The translations under genes and the position numbers were made by a program. Below, piece after piece: positions 1-10,360 of a stretch of 64,000 bases of DNA; the first letter of the stretch is position 1; the number at the start of each line of letters is the position of its first letter. The notes below the pieces were generated by a model that was given only the letters and a program-made list of their open reading frames with translations, was not told where the DNA came from and made no database searches. This stretch comes from Amycolatopsis sp. NBC_01488 (GTDB lineage: Bacteria; Actinomycetota; Actinomycetes; Mycobacteriales; Pseudonocardiaceae): assembly GCF_036227105.1 (NCBI RefSeq), contig NZ_CP109434.1, positions 2,298,001-2,362,000 on the forward strand. Direction: 5' to 3'.

Positions 1-455
1 ACCCGGCGAACGGCGCGTCGATCGCCGCCGGCCCGCAGAAGGTCAGCCTGACGTTCGACCAGTACGTGCAGGGCGCGGACGTCAACCAGATCGCGGTGAC
101 CGGACCCAGCGGCGGCCAGTGGGCCGAAGGGCCGATCAGCGTGGTGAACAACGTGATCAGCGCGCCCCTGCGGCCGCTCGGCCCGGCCGGGAAGTACACC
201 ATCGGCTATCGCGTGCTGTCCGCCGACGGCCACCCGGTGACCGGTGAGCTCACGTTCACCCTCACCGCCGCGGGCACCGGCACGCCGGCGACCGTGGACG
301 CGGCGAAGTCGCCCGGCAGCTCGTCGTCGGCTTCGCCGCAGTCGGGCTCGACCGGGGTGCCGATCTGGGTCTGGATCGCCGGCGCGGTCGTGCTGCTGGC
401 GATCGGGCTGACCGTGGCGCTGCGCTCCGGCCGGTCCGTGGAAGAGAAGAACTGA
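1..455 (+). CDS. copC: CopC-domain copper-binding protein, 5' truncated
   Basis: C-terminal part of a CopC/YcnJ-type periplasmic copper-binding protein; the reading frame is open from base 3, so the start lies outside the window. Visible are the CopC beta-sandwich strands (PANGASIAAGPQKVSLTF near the edge, then YRVLSADGHPVTGELTF), a Ser/Gly/Pro linker, one C-terminal transmembrane helix (WVWIAGAVVLLAIGLTVAL) and a short basic tail. The family binds copper outside the membrane and passes it to CopD. The copD-like gene starts 5 bp after its stop, so the two are surely co-transcribed. Function from family and context. Confidence 0.85.
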   Translation, partial: PANGASIAAGPQKVSLTFDQYVQGADVNQIAVTGPSGGQWAEGPISVVNNVISAPLRPLGPAGKYTIGYRVLSADGHPVTGELTFTLTAAGTGTPATVDAAKSPGSSSSASPQSGSTGVPIWVWIAGAVVLLAIGLTVALRSGRSVEEKN

Positions 456-459
456 CGGG

Positions 460-1488
460 ATGGCCCAGGCCGAGACCACCGCGAAGCCCCGCTATTCGAC
501 GCTGCTGTGCGTCGTCACGGCGGGCCTGCTCGGCGCCCTGATCGGCGTCGCGCTCATGTCCACCACCCCGGTCCCCGGGGTCGTGGAACCCAGCGCGGTG
601 GTCTCGGCCGGCATCCCCGTCGTGCGCGTCCTGCTCGACCTCGCCGCGGTCACCACCATCGGCCTGGCGCTGCTGTCGGTGCTCGTCGGCTACGACCGCC
701 CGAAGCTGACCGAGCCGATCCTGCGGCTGGCCCGGCCGGCCGGCGTCGCGGCCGCGCTCGTCTGGGCCACGGCCGCGGTCGTCGCGCTGATCCTGCAGAC
801 CGCGGAGTACAAGCCCGGCTCGTCGACGCTCTCCGCGGGTGACATCGGCAGCTACATCGCCGCCGTCGGCGCGGGCAAGGCGCTCGTCATCGTCGCCGCG
901 CTCGCGCTCGTCCACGCCGGGATCGGCGCGCTGGCGCTGCGCTTCGGCGAGAAGGTGCCCGCCGAAGTCCGCGTCGGGCTCGGCCTGTTCGCGCTGCTGC
1001 CGCTGCCGGTCACCGGGCACGCGTCGAACTGGAACTACCACGACTACACGATGATCTCGATGGAGCTGCACGTCATGAGCGCGGTCGCCTGGACCGGCGG
1101 CCTCGGCGCGATGACCGTGCTCCTCGTGGCGAACCGGACGCTGCTGGCGCACGCGCTGCCCCGGTTCTCCAAGCTCGCGACGCTCTGCCTGATCCTCTCG
1201 GCGGCGACCGGCCTGTTCAACGGCCTCGTCGAGATCTCGCTCAACCCGACCATCGGGTTCTGGGCGGCGATCTTCACGACACCGTACGGGCAGCTCTTCG
1301 TGCTCAAGTTCCTGTGCACGGGCGCCATCGCGCTGCTCGGCGCGTACACCCGCTTCCGGCTGATGCCGCAGATCGTCCGGCACAACCGCACGGCGCTGGC
1401 CGCGTGGGCGACGCTCGAGCTGACCGTCATGGGATTGGCGTTCGGCTTCGCGGTGGCGCTGACGCGGGCGCCGGTCGTCGCCTCCTGA
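460..1488 (+). CDS. copD: CopD-family copper transport membrane protein
   Basis: A 342-residue polytopic membrane protein with about eight hydrophobic helices. The central region carries the CopD-domain signature (HASNWNYHDYTMISMELHVMSAVAWTGGLG) with several His and Met residues that could bind copper. It is shorter than CopC-CopD fusion proteins because CopC is encoded separately just upstream. The ATG at 460 directly follows the copC stop, which argues for one operon. Known role of the family: copper uptake or homeostasis across the cytoplasmic membrane together with CopC. Direction of transport cannot be told from sequence. Confidence 0.85.
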   Translation: MAQAETTAKPRYSTLLCVVTAGLLGALIGVALMSTTPVPGVVEPSAVVSAGIPVVRVLLDLAAVTTIGLALLSVLVGYDRPKLTEPILRLARPAGVAAALVWATAAVVALILQTAEYKPGSSTLSAGDIGSYIAAVGAGKALVIVAALALVHAGIGALALRFGEKVPAEVRVGLGLFALLPLPVTGHASNWNYHDYTMISMELHVMSAVAWTGGLGAMTVLLVANRTLLAHALPRFSKLATLCLILSAATGLFNGLVEISLNPTIGFWAAIFTTPYGQLFVLKFLCTGAIALLGAYTRFRLMPQIVRHNRTALAAWATLELTVMGLAFGFAVALTRAPVVAS

Positions 1489-1699
1489 AAGCCCTTCCTC
1501 GCTGGTAGAGCCGGTCTGCGGTCACGGCGAGTAGCTGCAAGTTGCGCATTGGGCTGAGGGGTAGACCATTGGGGGCGACCGGTTGGGCCGAACTTTCTAC
1601 CCAGAGCTGACCGCATTTCGGAAGCGACGAACGGTCATTTGCCAGCGGCGAATGCACGTGCAGGATGTGGCGCCGGTCACATGAAGTGACAGACAACGG

Positions 1700-2650
1700 T
1701 CATCGGTAACGCGTCCACCGGGTGTCCGTCCGCGCGTTGCGGAGATCGTCCAGCCGGCGGTAGAGCTCGGGCCGCACCTGCGGCCGGCTGCGCAGGATCG
1801 GCAGCACGCTCGTCGTCAGCTTCAGCTCGCGGATCGCCCGGAGCACGGCGAACCCGGGCCACGACGTCACGTCGAAGCCGTACACCGCGGCGAACGTCCG
1901 GTAGCGCACCGGCGGGTCGCCGAACCGTTCACGGCCGACCGCCAGCGGCGTCAGGTCCCACTCCGGCGGGCCGACGCACGACGAATCGAAGTCGCAGAGC
2001 ACCGGTCCGTCCGGGCCGGGGATGACGTTGCCCGGGTACGCGTCGCCGTGGACCAGGCTCCTGGCCAGCGGAAACTCCAGTTCGGCCAGCGCGCCTTCGA
2101 GCTCGGCGCAGCGGTCGAGCAGAAACGCGCGATCGGCGGCACTGAGCTCTTCGGCGTCGGACACGCGGGCCCGCACCGCGGCGAACGGCGCCCACTCGGC
2201 GAGGTCCTCGGGCGCGGGCAGGGCGTGCACCCGGCGCAGCAGCCGGGCCAGGTCGGCGGACGTCGCCGGGCGGCCGATGCTCGGCACCTGGTGCCACACG
2301 GTCACGAGGTGCTCGCCGACCCGCATCGGCTGCTCGACCGAGTCGAGCAGCCGGATCGCGGGGACGTCGTGGTGCGCGAAGTGCCGGGCCACGCGGACCA
2401 CGGTTTCGACGCGGTGCCGGAGCCGGGTCGAGCCGACGATCCGGATCACGAAAGGCGCGGTGACCAGTGCGTACACCGCGTTGTTGGTGAACCGCAGCAA
2501 CCGCGCGCCCGCCGGGTCGAAACCCAGCCGCGCGCAGGTCTCCGCCAGTACGCCACGCAGCTTGCCGGACGTGAACCGGCCGTCCAAGACGGTCCCGGTC
2601 CCCTCGGCGTCAGGCGGCGTAGAAAGCGTTGAGGCGGTCGGCGAGGTCAC
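1700..2650 (-). CDS. APH-family phosphotransferase
   Basis: A 316-residue protein with an aminoglycoside-phosphotransferase/choline-kinase fold. The catalytic loop is SLVHGDAYPGNVI (HGD-x4-N) followed by the metal-binding PVLCDFDSSCVGPPEWDL, and the N-lobe ends in APFVIRI. Substrate unknown: such proteins phosphorylate antibiotics, choline or sugars, and this one could be a housekeeping small-molecule kinase. The GTG start at 2650 overlaps the end of the upstream regulator gene by 41 bp and has no clear ribosome-binding site, so a start about 65 bp further in is possible. Likely translated from the regulator transcript. Confidence 0.8.
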   Translation of the reverse strand: MTSPTASTLSTPPDAEGTGTVLDGRFTSGKLRGVLAETCARLGFDPAGARLLRFTNNAVYALVTAPFVIRIVGSTRLRHRVETVVRVARHFAHHDVPAIRLLDSVEQPMRVGEHLVTVWHQVPSIGRPATSADLARLLRRVHALPAPEDLAEWAPFAAVRARVSDAEELSAADRAFLLDRCAELEGALAELEFPLARSLVHGDAYPGNVIPGPDGPVLCDFDSSCVGPPEWDLTPLAVGRERFGDPPVRYRTFAAVYGFDVTSWPGFAVLRAIRELKLTTSVLPILRSRPQVRPELYRRLDDLRNARTDTRWTRYR

Positions 2651-3995
2651 GGGCGTCGGCGTTGTTGCGGCGGCGCTCGGCCTCGTCCTGCAGGGGCCGC
2701 ATGCGGTCCTTGACCCGCTCGGACTTGATGCCCTCGGCGCAGTCGATGGCCTTGCCGCCGACCTTGGCGCCGTGGTCGAGGTCGCCGTCCAGCAGGTGGT
2801 TGGTGGCCAGCGCGCTCAGCATGAACGTCTTGGAGCGGGCCATCTCGTCGTCGTAGGACTCGACGGCCCTGGTCAGCGCGGGGATGGCGTACTTGGTGTG
2901 CTCGGCGTTCTGCTGCGCGAGGACCGTGTGGACGGTGCCGACCATGGCGTAGACGTCGGTCTCGGTGAAGAACTTCACCCAGGACTCGGCCTCGGCCAGG
3001 TTGGCGCGCTCGAACTCGTCCTTGCTCCGGCCGAGCAGCTTCACCGCCTGCTCCTCGTTGCCCATCATCGCGTAGGCCCAGGCCTCGTTCGCGCAGAGCA
3101 CGGAGACCGCCAGCTCGGAACCGCTTTCCTGCGCCGCGATCTGGCCGAGCTGGAACAGCTTCAGCGCGTCGTTCGGGGCGTCCTGGTGCAGGTAGACGCG
3201 GCCCATGCGGTAGAGCACGTTCGCCACCAGCGGGTGGTTCTCGCCCTGCTTGGCCAGGTCCAGCGCGTTCGCGAAGTGGCCCCGGGCGGAGTCCATCAGG
3301 CCGGTGTCGAAGGACGTCCAGCCGGCCAGCGAGTGCAGGTCGGCGAGCGCCACGTACAGCCGGTTCTTGACGATGTCGGTGCCGTGGGCCTCGAGCATCT
3401 GCTGTCCCCAGGACAGCTGCGCCACGACGGCGTCGCGGCAGAACCCGCCGCCGTACTGGTAGTCCAGCGCGCGCAGGGCCCGCGTCGCGGCCTCCACCTG
3501 GCGCACGTCGGTCATGCCGATGCGCCCGGGCGCCGGCGTCCTGGCCGGTCCCGCCGACCACGTGCCCGATTCCGGACCGAACACCGCCGCACCCATCGTG
3601 ACCTGGGCGGCGTGCGCGAGGAACCTCCGTCGCTTCACGGACTCGTCCTCCTCAGCCTGCTGGCCGTCGGCGGAGCCGACGACGCGTATCGCCGTGGCCT
3701 CGTCGTAGGCGAGGCCCATGTATCCACGGGGGACACCCAGGCCGTCGGCGATGCGCGTGAGCACGTCGTAGGCCATGACCTGGCGACCCTTGAGGATCTC
3801 GGACACCTCGGACTGGGACTGGCCGGTCATCGCGGCGATCTGGCGCTGCGAGACACCGTGCTTGCGCAGGAGCCGGTAGACGGCGCTGATCTCGCGGGCC
3901 GCGAGAGCCGCTCTCATCTCCGGCTGCTCCCACGCGTCAGCGGGAACTGCGTGGCTCTGCCGGGCTTCGGCACTGCCACCGTTACTGGCGTCCAT
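2610..3995 (-). CDS. XRE-family regulator with C-terminal TPR-like region
   Basis: A 461-residue protein. Residues ~35-100 form a Cro/CI helix-turn-helix (VSQRQIAAMTGQSQSEVSEIL). A linker with RRRFLAHAAQ follows, then a long all-alpha region with repeated A/L-rich helices typical of tetratricopeptide repeats. This architecture is common in actinomycete developmental and antibiotic regulators of the NsdA/NsdB kind; the TPR part would bind a partner or peptide. The ATG at 3995 has a strong purine-rich ribosome-binding site. The gene is divergent from two small genes of unknown function, which are plausible targets. Family firm, role inferred. Confidence 0.85.
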   Translation of the reverse strand: MDASNGGSAEARQSHAVPADAWEQPEMRAALAAREISAVYRLLRKHGVSQRQIAAMTGQSQSEVSEILKGRQVMAYDVLTRIADGLGVPRGYMGLAYDEATAIRVVGSADGQQAEEDESVKRRRFLAHAAQVTMGAAVFGPESGTWSAGPARTPAPGRIGMTDVRQVEAATRALRALDYQYGGGFCRDAVVAQLSWGQQMLEAHGTDIVKNRLYVALADLHSLAGWTSFDTGLMDSARGHFANALDLAKQGENHPLVANVLYRMGRVYLHQDAPNDALKLFQLGQIAAQESGSELAVSVLCANEAWAYAMMGNEEQAVKLLGRSKDEFERANLAEAESWVKFFTETDVYAMVGTVHTVLAQQNAEHTKYAIPALTRAVESYDDEMARSKTFMLSALATNHLLDGDLDHGAKVGGKAIDCAEGIKSERVKDRMRPLQDEAERRRNNADARDLADRLNAFYAA

Positions 3996-4330
3996 CGCGC
4001 CCCCTCCACTGTCCGGTCGGGCGTCTGTGAAACAGCGTAGGCAAACCTGCGAAACCGTGTGAACAGCCGAACTGGTGCCCTGATCGGTCCGGGCGAAGTC
4101 CGTTGACCGCTTACCGTGGAACCCGGTCCGGTCACCGCTATGACGCCATTTCGACCTTCTATCGCACCCGGTTTCACCTCACTGTAGTTGTCAGATCTCC
4201 GTCACCGCCCGGACACCGGCAGCGATCACGGAGAGCTACGAAAACCGCAGCGCTGTGACAAAGAGATGTTGCAGAAGGCATCTTCGAAGCCCGACGGATT
4301 CGAAGACGGGACGACAGAGCGGAGAAGGGC
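3996..4330. promoter_or_regulatory. Divergent intergenic region between XRE regulator and small genes
   Basis: 335 bp with no gene. It must hold the promoters for the regulator (leftwards) and the 111-residue gene (rightwards). A small inverted repeat CTGT-GAA-ACAG (4025-4035) sits 30 bp upstream of the regulator start and could be a self-operator, but it is short. TTGACC at about 4102 is a possible -35. No riboswitch-like structure was recognised. Confidence 0.35.
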
Positions 4331-4666
4331 GTGGAGTTCGTGGACTCGTTCGCAGGGGGACATGCCGGTACGGCGACCCGCGCCGTGCGGCCGGCGGTCT
4401 CTCCCCTCTCCGCTGTCCGCCCGGTCACCCCCGCCGCCGCGGTGGACCCCCGCACCGCGAGCGTCCGGCACTACGAAGGCGGACAGCTGGTGTGGCGCGT
4501 GCAGTGCGGCGACCTCATCAGCCGCGAGCGCGCGGTGACGGTGTTCGTCGAGGACAACCAGGTGGTATTGGTCTCGCCCCCCGGCGAGACCGCGCGGTTG
4601 ACGTCCGGCCAGCTCGGACAGCTGCGCGCCGCGCTCAACGAAGCCGCCAAGATGGCGGAAAGGTAA
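4331..4666 (+). CDS. Small conserved hypothetical protein (111 aa)
   Basis: GTG start at 4331 with a good ribosome-binding site (GGAGAAGG just upstream). The first ~45 residues are Ala/Pro/Val-rich and probably disordered. Residues ~46-111 look like a compact alpha/beta unit (VRHYEGGQLVWRVQCGDLIS..VTVFVEDNQVVLVSPPGETARL, then a helix ending in NEAAKMAER). No known domain recognised. It lies 13 bp before a second small gene and faces the XRE/TPR regulator, an arrangement reminiscent of actinomycete regulator/small-partner pairs, although it is not a recognisable DUF397 protein. Confidence 0.7.
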   Translation: MEFVDSFAGGHAGTATRAVRPAVSPLSAVRPVTPAAAVDPRTASVRHYEGGQLVWRVQCGDLISRERAVTVFVEDNQVVLVSPPGETARLTSGQLGQLRAALNEAAKMAER

Positions 4667-4679
4667 CGGTGAGCTGATC

Positions 4680-5102
4680 ATGGATCAGGTACTCGGGCAG
4701 GTCCTCCGCAATGCGGTCTGGGAGCGCCTCGACATGCTGACCGACCTGGCGAACCGCGCCGACGCCCAGTCGCTCGTCTCGGTCGCGCGCTCCGAACTGC
4801 CCCGCTTGACGGAGGCGTGGCGCGCGATGCTGAAGATGCACGAGCCCGACGAGCGCGGCGACTGCCCGACCTGCTCGACCCGGTGGCACCGCTGCAAGGC
4901 GCCGTGCTCGGTCTGGCAGGTCGCGCACGAACACCTGGTGGCCGGTGGGCTGGCTCCGCAGCAGTCGTCGGCGGACAGCCGCCTGCAGGGCCGCCGCAAG
5001 AGCCCGGTCCCGACGCAGGACCGCGGCGTGCCGGCCCCGAGCGCGGCCGAGACCACCGGACGCCACGCGCTGGTGAACCCGCGCCGAGCGGTCACGGCCT
5101 GA
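4680..5102 (+). CDS. Small hypothetical protein with Cys/His cluster (140 aa)
   Basis: Residues 1-57 are helical. They are followed by a compact Cys/His cluster, C62-x2-C65-x4-H70-x-C72-x3-C76 (DCPTCSTRWHRCKAPC), that could bind zinc. The C-terminal third is polar and basic and probably disordered. It starts 13 bp after the preceding small gene, so the two are likely co-expressed. No family recognised; a DNA- or protein-binding adaptor is a guess. The reading frame is supported by GC-rich third positions. Confidence 0.65.
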   Translation: MDQVLGQVLRNAVWERLDMLTDLANRADAQSLVSVARSELPRLTEAWRAMLKMHEPDERGDCPTCSTRWHRCKAPCSVWQVAHEHLVAGGLAPQQSSADSRLQGRRKSPVPTQDRGVPAPSAAETTGRHALVNPRRAVTA

Positions 5103-5473
5103 CGGATTCCGGGTCGTCGCCCCCTCCCGCGGTTGCGGCCCGGCCTGTTCCGCCCCTGATCCGGCGAGCGCGGCCGACCGATCGCCCCATCGGCCCCGCG
5201 CCTGCTCTCGCCGTGGCCGAGGACTGTTTCGCCCGCACCCCCGAGCAGTGCGAACCAGTCCTCGGCCGCTCCACTCCGGTCCCCACCGCGATTAATCGAA
5301 AAAAATACGCGTTAGGCCTAGCCCAGGCGGTAATCGCCCGCTAGATTGATCATCGAGAGGCCTGGACCACTGGTTCGCCTCGACATGATCCGCCCGCTGT
5401 GAGCGGCCCCCGAATTCCGCGGGCCGGTGCCGTTGCACTCCCCTCCCCCGACCGGCACCGGCCCGCGGTTCCA
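5103..5473. other. Intergenic region, convergent gene ends
   Basis: 371 bp between the Cys/His small gene and the end of the MFS gene. It contains an unusually AT-rich patch around 5290-5315 (gattaatcgaaaaaaatacg), with no gene or promoter that can be assigned. It ends in the strong inverted repeat listed separately. Confidence 0.4.
5417..5468 (-). terminator. Perfect 16-bp inverted repeat downstream of MFS gene
   Basis: The arms 5417-5432 (ccgcgggccggtgccg) and 5453-5468 are exact reverse complements with a 20-nt loop, 5 bp beyond the stop codon of the leftward MFS gene. No U-tract follows, which is usual for actinomycete hairpin terminators. It could also act on rightward transcripts. Confidence 0.75.
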
Positions 5474-8116
<2,643 letters not shown>

Positions 8117-8185
8117 AGGTCTTCACTCGTCCGTGGGGAAGCCCGTCGGCACGATAAAGTCCCAGATCAGACGAGGAGGAGCGCC

Positions 8186-8833
8186 GTGTCCGACATCCAG
8201 GCCGCGAAGGTGCCGGCAGAAGCCACCCCCTTGCGCCGTCAGCCGGTCCAGCAGCGAAGCGCGAAGCGAGTCGAGCAGATGCTCGACGCGAGCGCGGCGC
8301 TGATCGACGAACTCGGCTACGACGCACTGACGACGACCCTGATCGCCAAACGAGCGGGCGTGGCGGTCGGTTCGCTGTACCAGTTCTTCCCCGACAAGCG
8401 CGCCGTCGTGCAAGCGCTTACCGCCCGCAATCTCGAGCGGTTCGTGGGCGCGGTGAACGAGCGCCTGAAGCAGCTCGGCCCGGAGCACTGGTGGGACGTC
8501 GTCGACTCGATCCTCGACATCTACCTGGACATGCACCGGTCAGTGCCGGGGTTTTCGAAGGTCCACTTCGGCGACATCATCGACCGCCAGCTGCTCGACG
8601 AGACGCGCGACAACAACGCGGTGATCGTGGATTCACTGACCGATCTGGTGTCCACGCAGGTGGACCGCCCGGTGGAGGACCTGAGGTTCGCGATCGGCAT
8701 CGCCAACGAGGTGGCCGACGCGCTGCTGAAGCTGGCCTTCCGGAAGGAGCCGAGCGGAGACGAGAAGATCGTCGCCGAGGCGAAGTACGTGGTGAAGGGG
8801 TATTTGGCGGCTCGGTTCGGGGAGCAGTCGTAG
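8186..8833 (+). CDS. TetR-family transcriptional regulator
   Basis: 215 residues from the GTG at 8186, chosen because GAGGAGG lies just before it and the helix-turn-helix then falls near the N-terminus. The DNA-binding domain is clear: ALIDELGYDALTTTLIAKRAGVAVGSLYQFFPDKRAVVQAL. The C-terminal ligand domain is all-alpha. It is divergent from the GH1/MFS unit with a perfect 14-bp palindrome between them, so it is probably a repressor of that unit and of itself, released by a glucoside or sugar. Target and ligand are inferred. Confidence 0.9.
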   Translation: MSDIQAAKVPAEATPLRRQPVQQRSAKRVEQMLDASAALIDELGYDALTTTLIAKRAGVAVGSLYQFFPDKRAVVQALTARNLERFVGAVNERLKQLGPEHWWDVVDSILDIYLDMHRSVPGFSKVHFGDIIDRQLLDETRDNNAVIVDSLTDLVSTQVDRPVEDLRFAIGIANEVADALLKLAFRKEPSGDEKIVAEAKYVVKGYLAARFGEQS

Positions 8834-8876
8834 CTGTCCACAGAAGTTGTCCACAGGTATGCACGGCTGTGGACAA
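8834..8876. promoter_or_regulatory. Cluster of three DnaA-box-like 9-mers
   Basis: TTGTCCACA (8847-8855) and its reverse complement TGTGGACAA (8868-8876) are exact matches to the actinobacterial DnaA-box consensus. CTGTCCACA (8834-8842) matches 8 of 9. All sit in the 257-bp convergent gap between the tetR gene and the aldolase gene. This is not the gene context of oriC, so a DnaA-titrating or regulatory site is more likely. The rest of the gap (to 9090) holds a short GGGGG-TT-CCCCC hairpin (8926-8937) and no gene. Confidence 0.55.
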
Positions 8877-9090
8877 CTCGGCTGTTCGGGGCCGGGTTGT
8901 CGGTGGGCACCGATAGACTGGATGTGGGGGTTCCCCCGGGGAGGGTGGGCTGCGTGTGGGGCCCGGTCGGTGGATCGCGGCAAACCGGCCCAGCGCAAGC
9001 AACCCCCAAGCCACAGCCACCCAGCCCAGCGCGAGCAGTCCGGGACCAACGGAGGCAAAGCACGTGGTACGGGCCGGCACCCAGACCCAG

Positions 9091-10275
9091 TCAGCCGAAG
9101 TTCTGGTGTTCGCCCCGGTACGTCGGGACCGTGCGCTCCACCCGGTCGCCCATCACCAGGTGGTAGTGCGTGAAGCGCTCGGCCAGCTCGCCCGCCTTCG
9201 CGTGCCTCAGCCACACTCGGTCGCCCAGGCTCAGGCTTCGGACCGCTCGGCCGGTCACCGGGGTCTGGACCTCGCCCGCTCCCTCGAAGCCGAGGAACTT
9301 CAGGCCCGTCGGGAGGTATGGCGTCGGCTGGCGTGAAGGACCCGTTGGGCCCGAAGCGATGTAGCCGCCGGAGTAGAGCGTGGCGATCTTGCGCGTCGGG
9401 CGGCGGACCACCGGCAGCGCGAACAGGGCCGCCGGGCGGGGCTTGAACCTCGTGTAGCCGTCGAACAAGGTGGGGCCGATCAAGCCCGAGCCCGCCGCGA
9501 TCTCGGTGACCACCGCGTCCGCGCCCGTGGACTCGATGCTTCCCGTGCCGCCGCCGTTCACGAACTCCAGCGGGGTCACCGCCTCGACCGCGCGGACCAC
9601 GTCGCCGCGGCGGCGGTTCAGCTCCGCGGCCGAGCGGCGCTGCATCCAGCCGATCACCGCCTGGTTCAGGCGGCGGCCGGCCGCGTCGCCGAGGCCGGCG
9701 ATCTGGCCCTCGTACGCCATCACGCCCACCAGGCGGAAGCCCGGGCGCGCCACGACTTGCTGGGCGAAAGCCGCGGCCTGCTTCGGGGTGAAGATCGGGG
9801 ATCGCCGGGTGCCGACGTGCACTCCCGGCAGCGGGCGCCACGACGCGTCCAGCTCCAGGCACACCCGGATCTCCGGGTGGCTGTGGCCGAGCGCCGCATC
9901 CACCAGGTCCAGGTGCGAAGGCGAGTCGACCATGATCGTGATCGCCGCGCGCGCCTCGTCGGACGCGGCGAGCCGGCGCAGCGCTTCGTGGTCGGCCGTC
10001 GGGTAGGCGACGACGATGTCATCGGTCGTGCCCTGCTCGACGTGCCAGACCGCTTCCGCCAGCGAGTAGCACATCAGGCCCTCGAAGCCCGGCATCGCGA
10101 GCACGCGCTCCAGCAACGCCCGGCAGCGGACGGACTTGCTGACCACGCGGATCGGCTTGCCCGCCGCGCGGCGGTGGAGGTCGTCGGCGTTCGCGTCGAA
10201 GGCCGCCAAGTCGACCACGGCCAACGGCGGATCGAGGTCCTTGGTCGCCAAGTCGTACACCGTCGCACTGGTCAC
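9091..10275 (-). CDS. Amino-acid deaminase/aldolase (D-threonine aldolase-like, PLP)
   Basis: 394 residues from the GTG at 10275. The N-terminal half is an alanine-racemase-type TIM barrel with the PLP lysine in IRVVSKSVRC; the C-terminal beta domain (LGDRVWLRHAKAGELAERFTHYHLVMGDR) carries the His/metal-type motif of D-threonine aldolase and D-serine dehydratase (DSD1) relatives. Expected chemistry: cleavage or deamination of D-hydroxy-amino acids. It is divergent from the aldonolactone oxidase gene with 85 bp between the starts; such pairs are common in actinomycetes. A longer reading frame upstream overlaps that promoter region and was not used. Confidence 0.8.
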   Translation of the reverse strand: MTSATVYDLATKDLDPPLAVVDLAAFDANADDLHRRAAGKPIRVVSKSVRCRALLERVLAMPGFEGLMCYSLAEAVWHVEQGTTDDIVVAYPTADHEALRRLAASDEARAAITIMVDSPSHLDLVDAALGHSHPEIRVCLELDASWRPLPGVHVGTRRSPIFTPKQAAAFAQQVVARPGFRLVGVMAYEGQIAGLGDAAGRRLNQAVIGWMQRRSAAELNRRRGDVVRAVEAVTPLEFVNGGGTGSIESTGADAVVTEIAAGSGLIGPTLFDGYTRFKPRPAALFALPVVRRPTRKIATLYSGGYIASGPTGPSRQPTPYLPTGLKFLGFEGAGEVQTPVTGRAVRSLSLGDRVWLRHAKAGELAERFTHYHLVMGDRVERTVPTYRGEHQNFG

Positions 10276-10311
10276 GAGGTCTAAAGTACGACACGAAGGC
10301 TTGAAACGCGA

Positions 10312-10330
10312 ATACTGTTCACATACTGTT
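10312..10330. promoter_or_regulatory. Direct repeat atactgtt in divergent promoter
   Basis: ATACTGTT occurs at 10312-10319 and 10323-10330, exactly 11 bp apart (one helical turn), between the divergent aldolase and lactone-oxidase genes. This is a possible operator; the regulator is unknown. Confidence 0.35.
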
Positions 10331-10360
10331 TCGGGCACTCGACCGATGGAGGGTGCGCGC

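Noticed and set aside
2022-4040. 672-codon open frame on the plus strand
   Set aside because: Antisense of the phosphotransferase and XRE regulator; composition is low-complexity Ser/Arg/Gly-Val and the opposite strand carries clear domains.
8834-8876. DnaA-box cluster as the chromosomal oriC
   Set aside because: Only three boxes, no AT-rich unwinding region, and no dnaA, dnaN or gyrB beside it. Reported as a possible DnaA-binding site instead.
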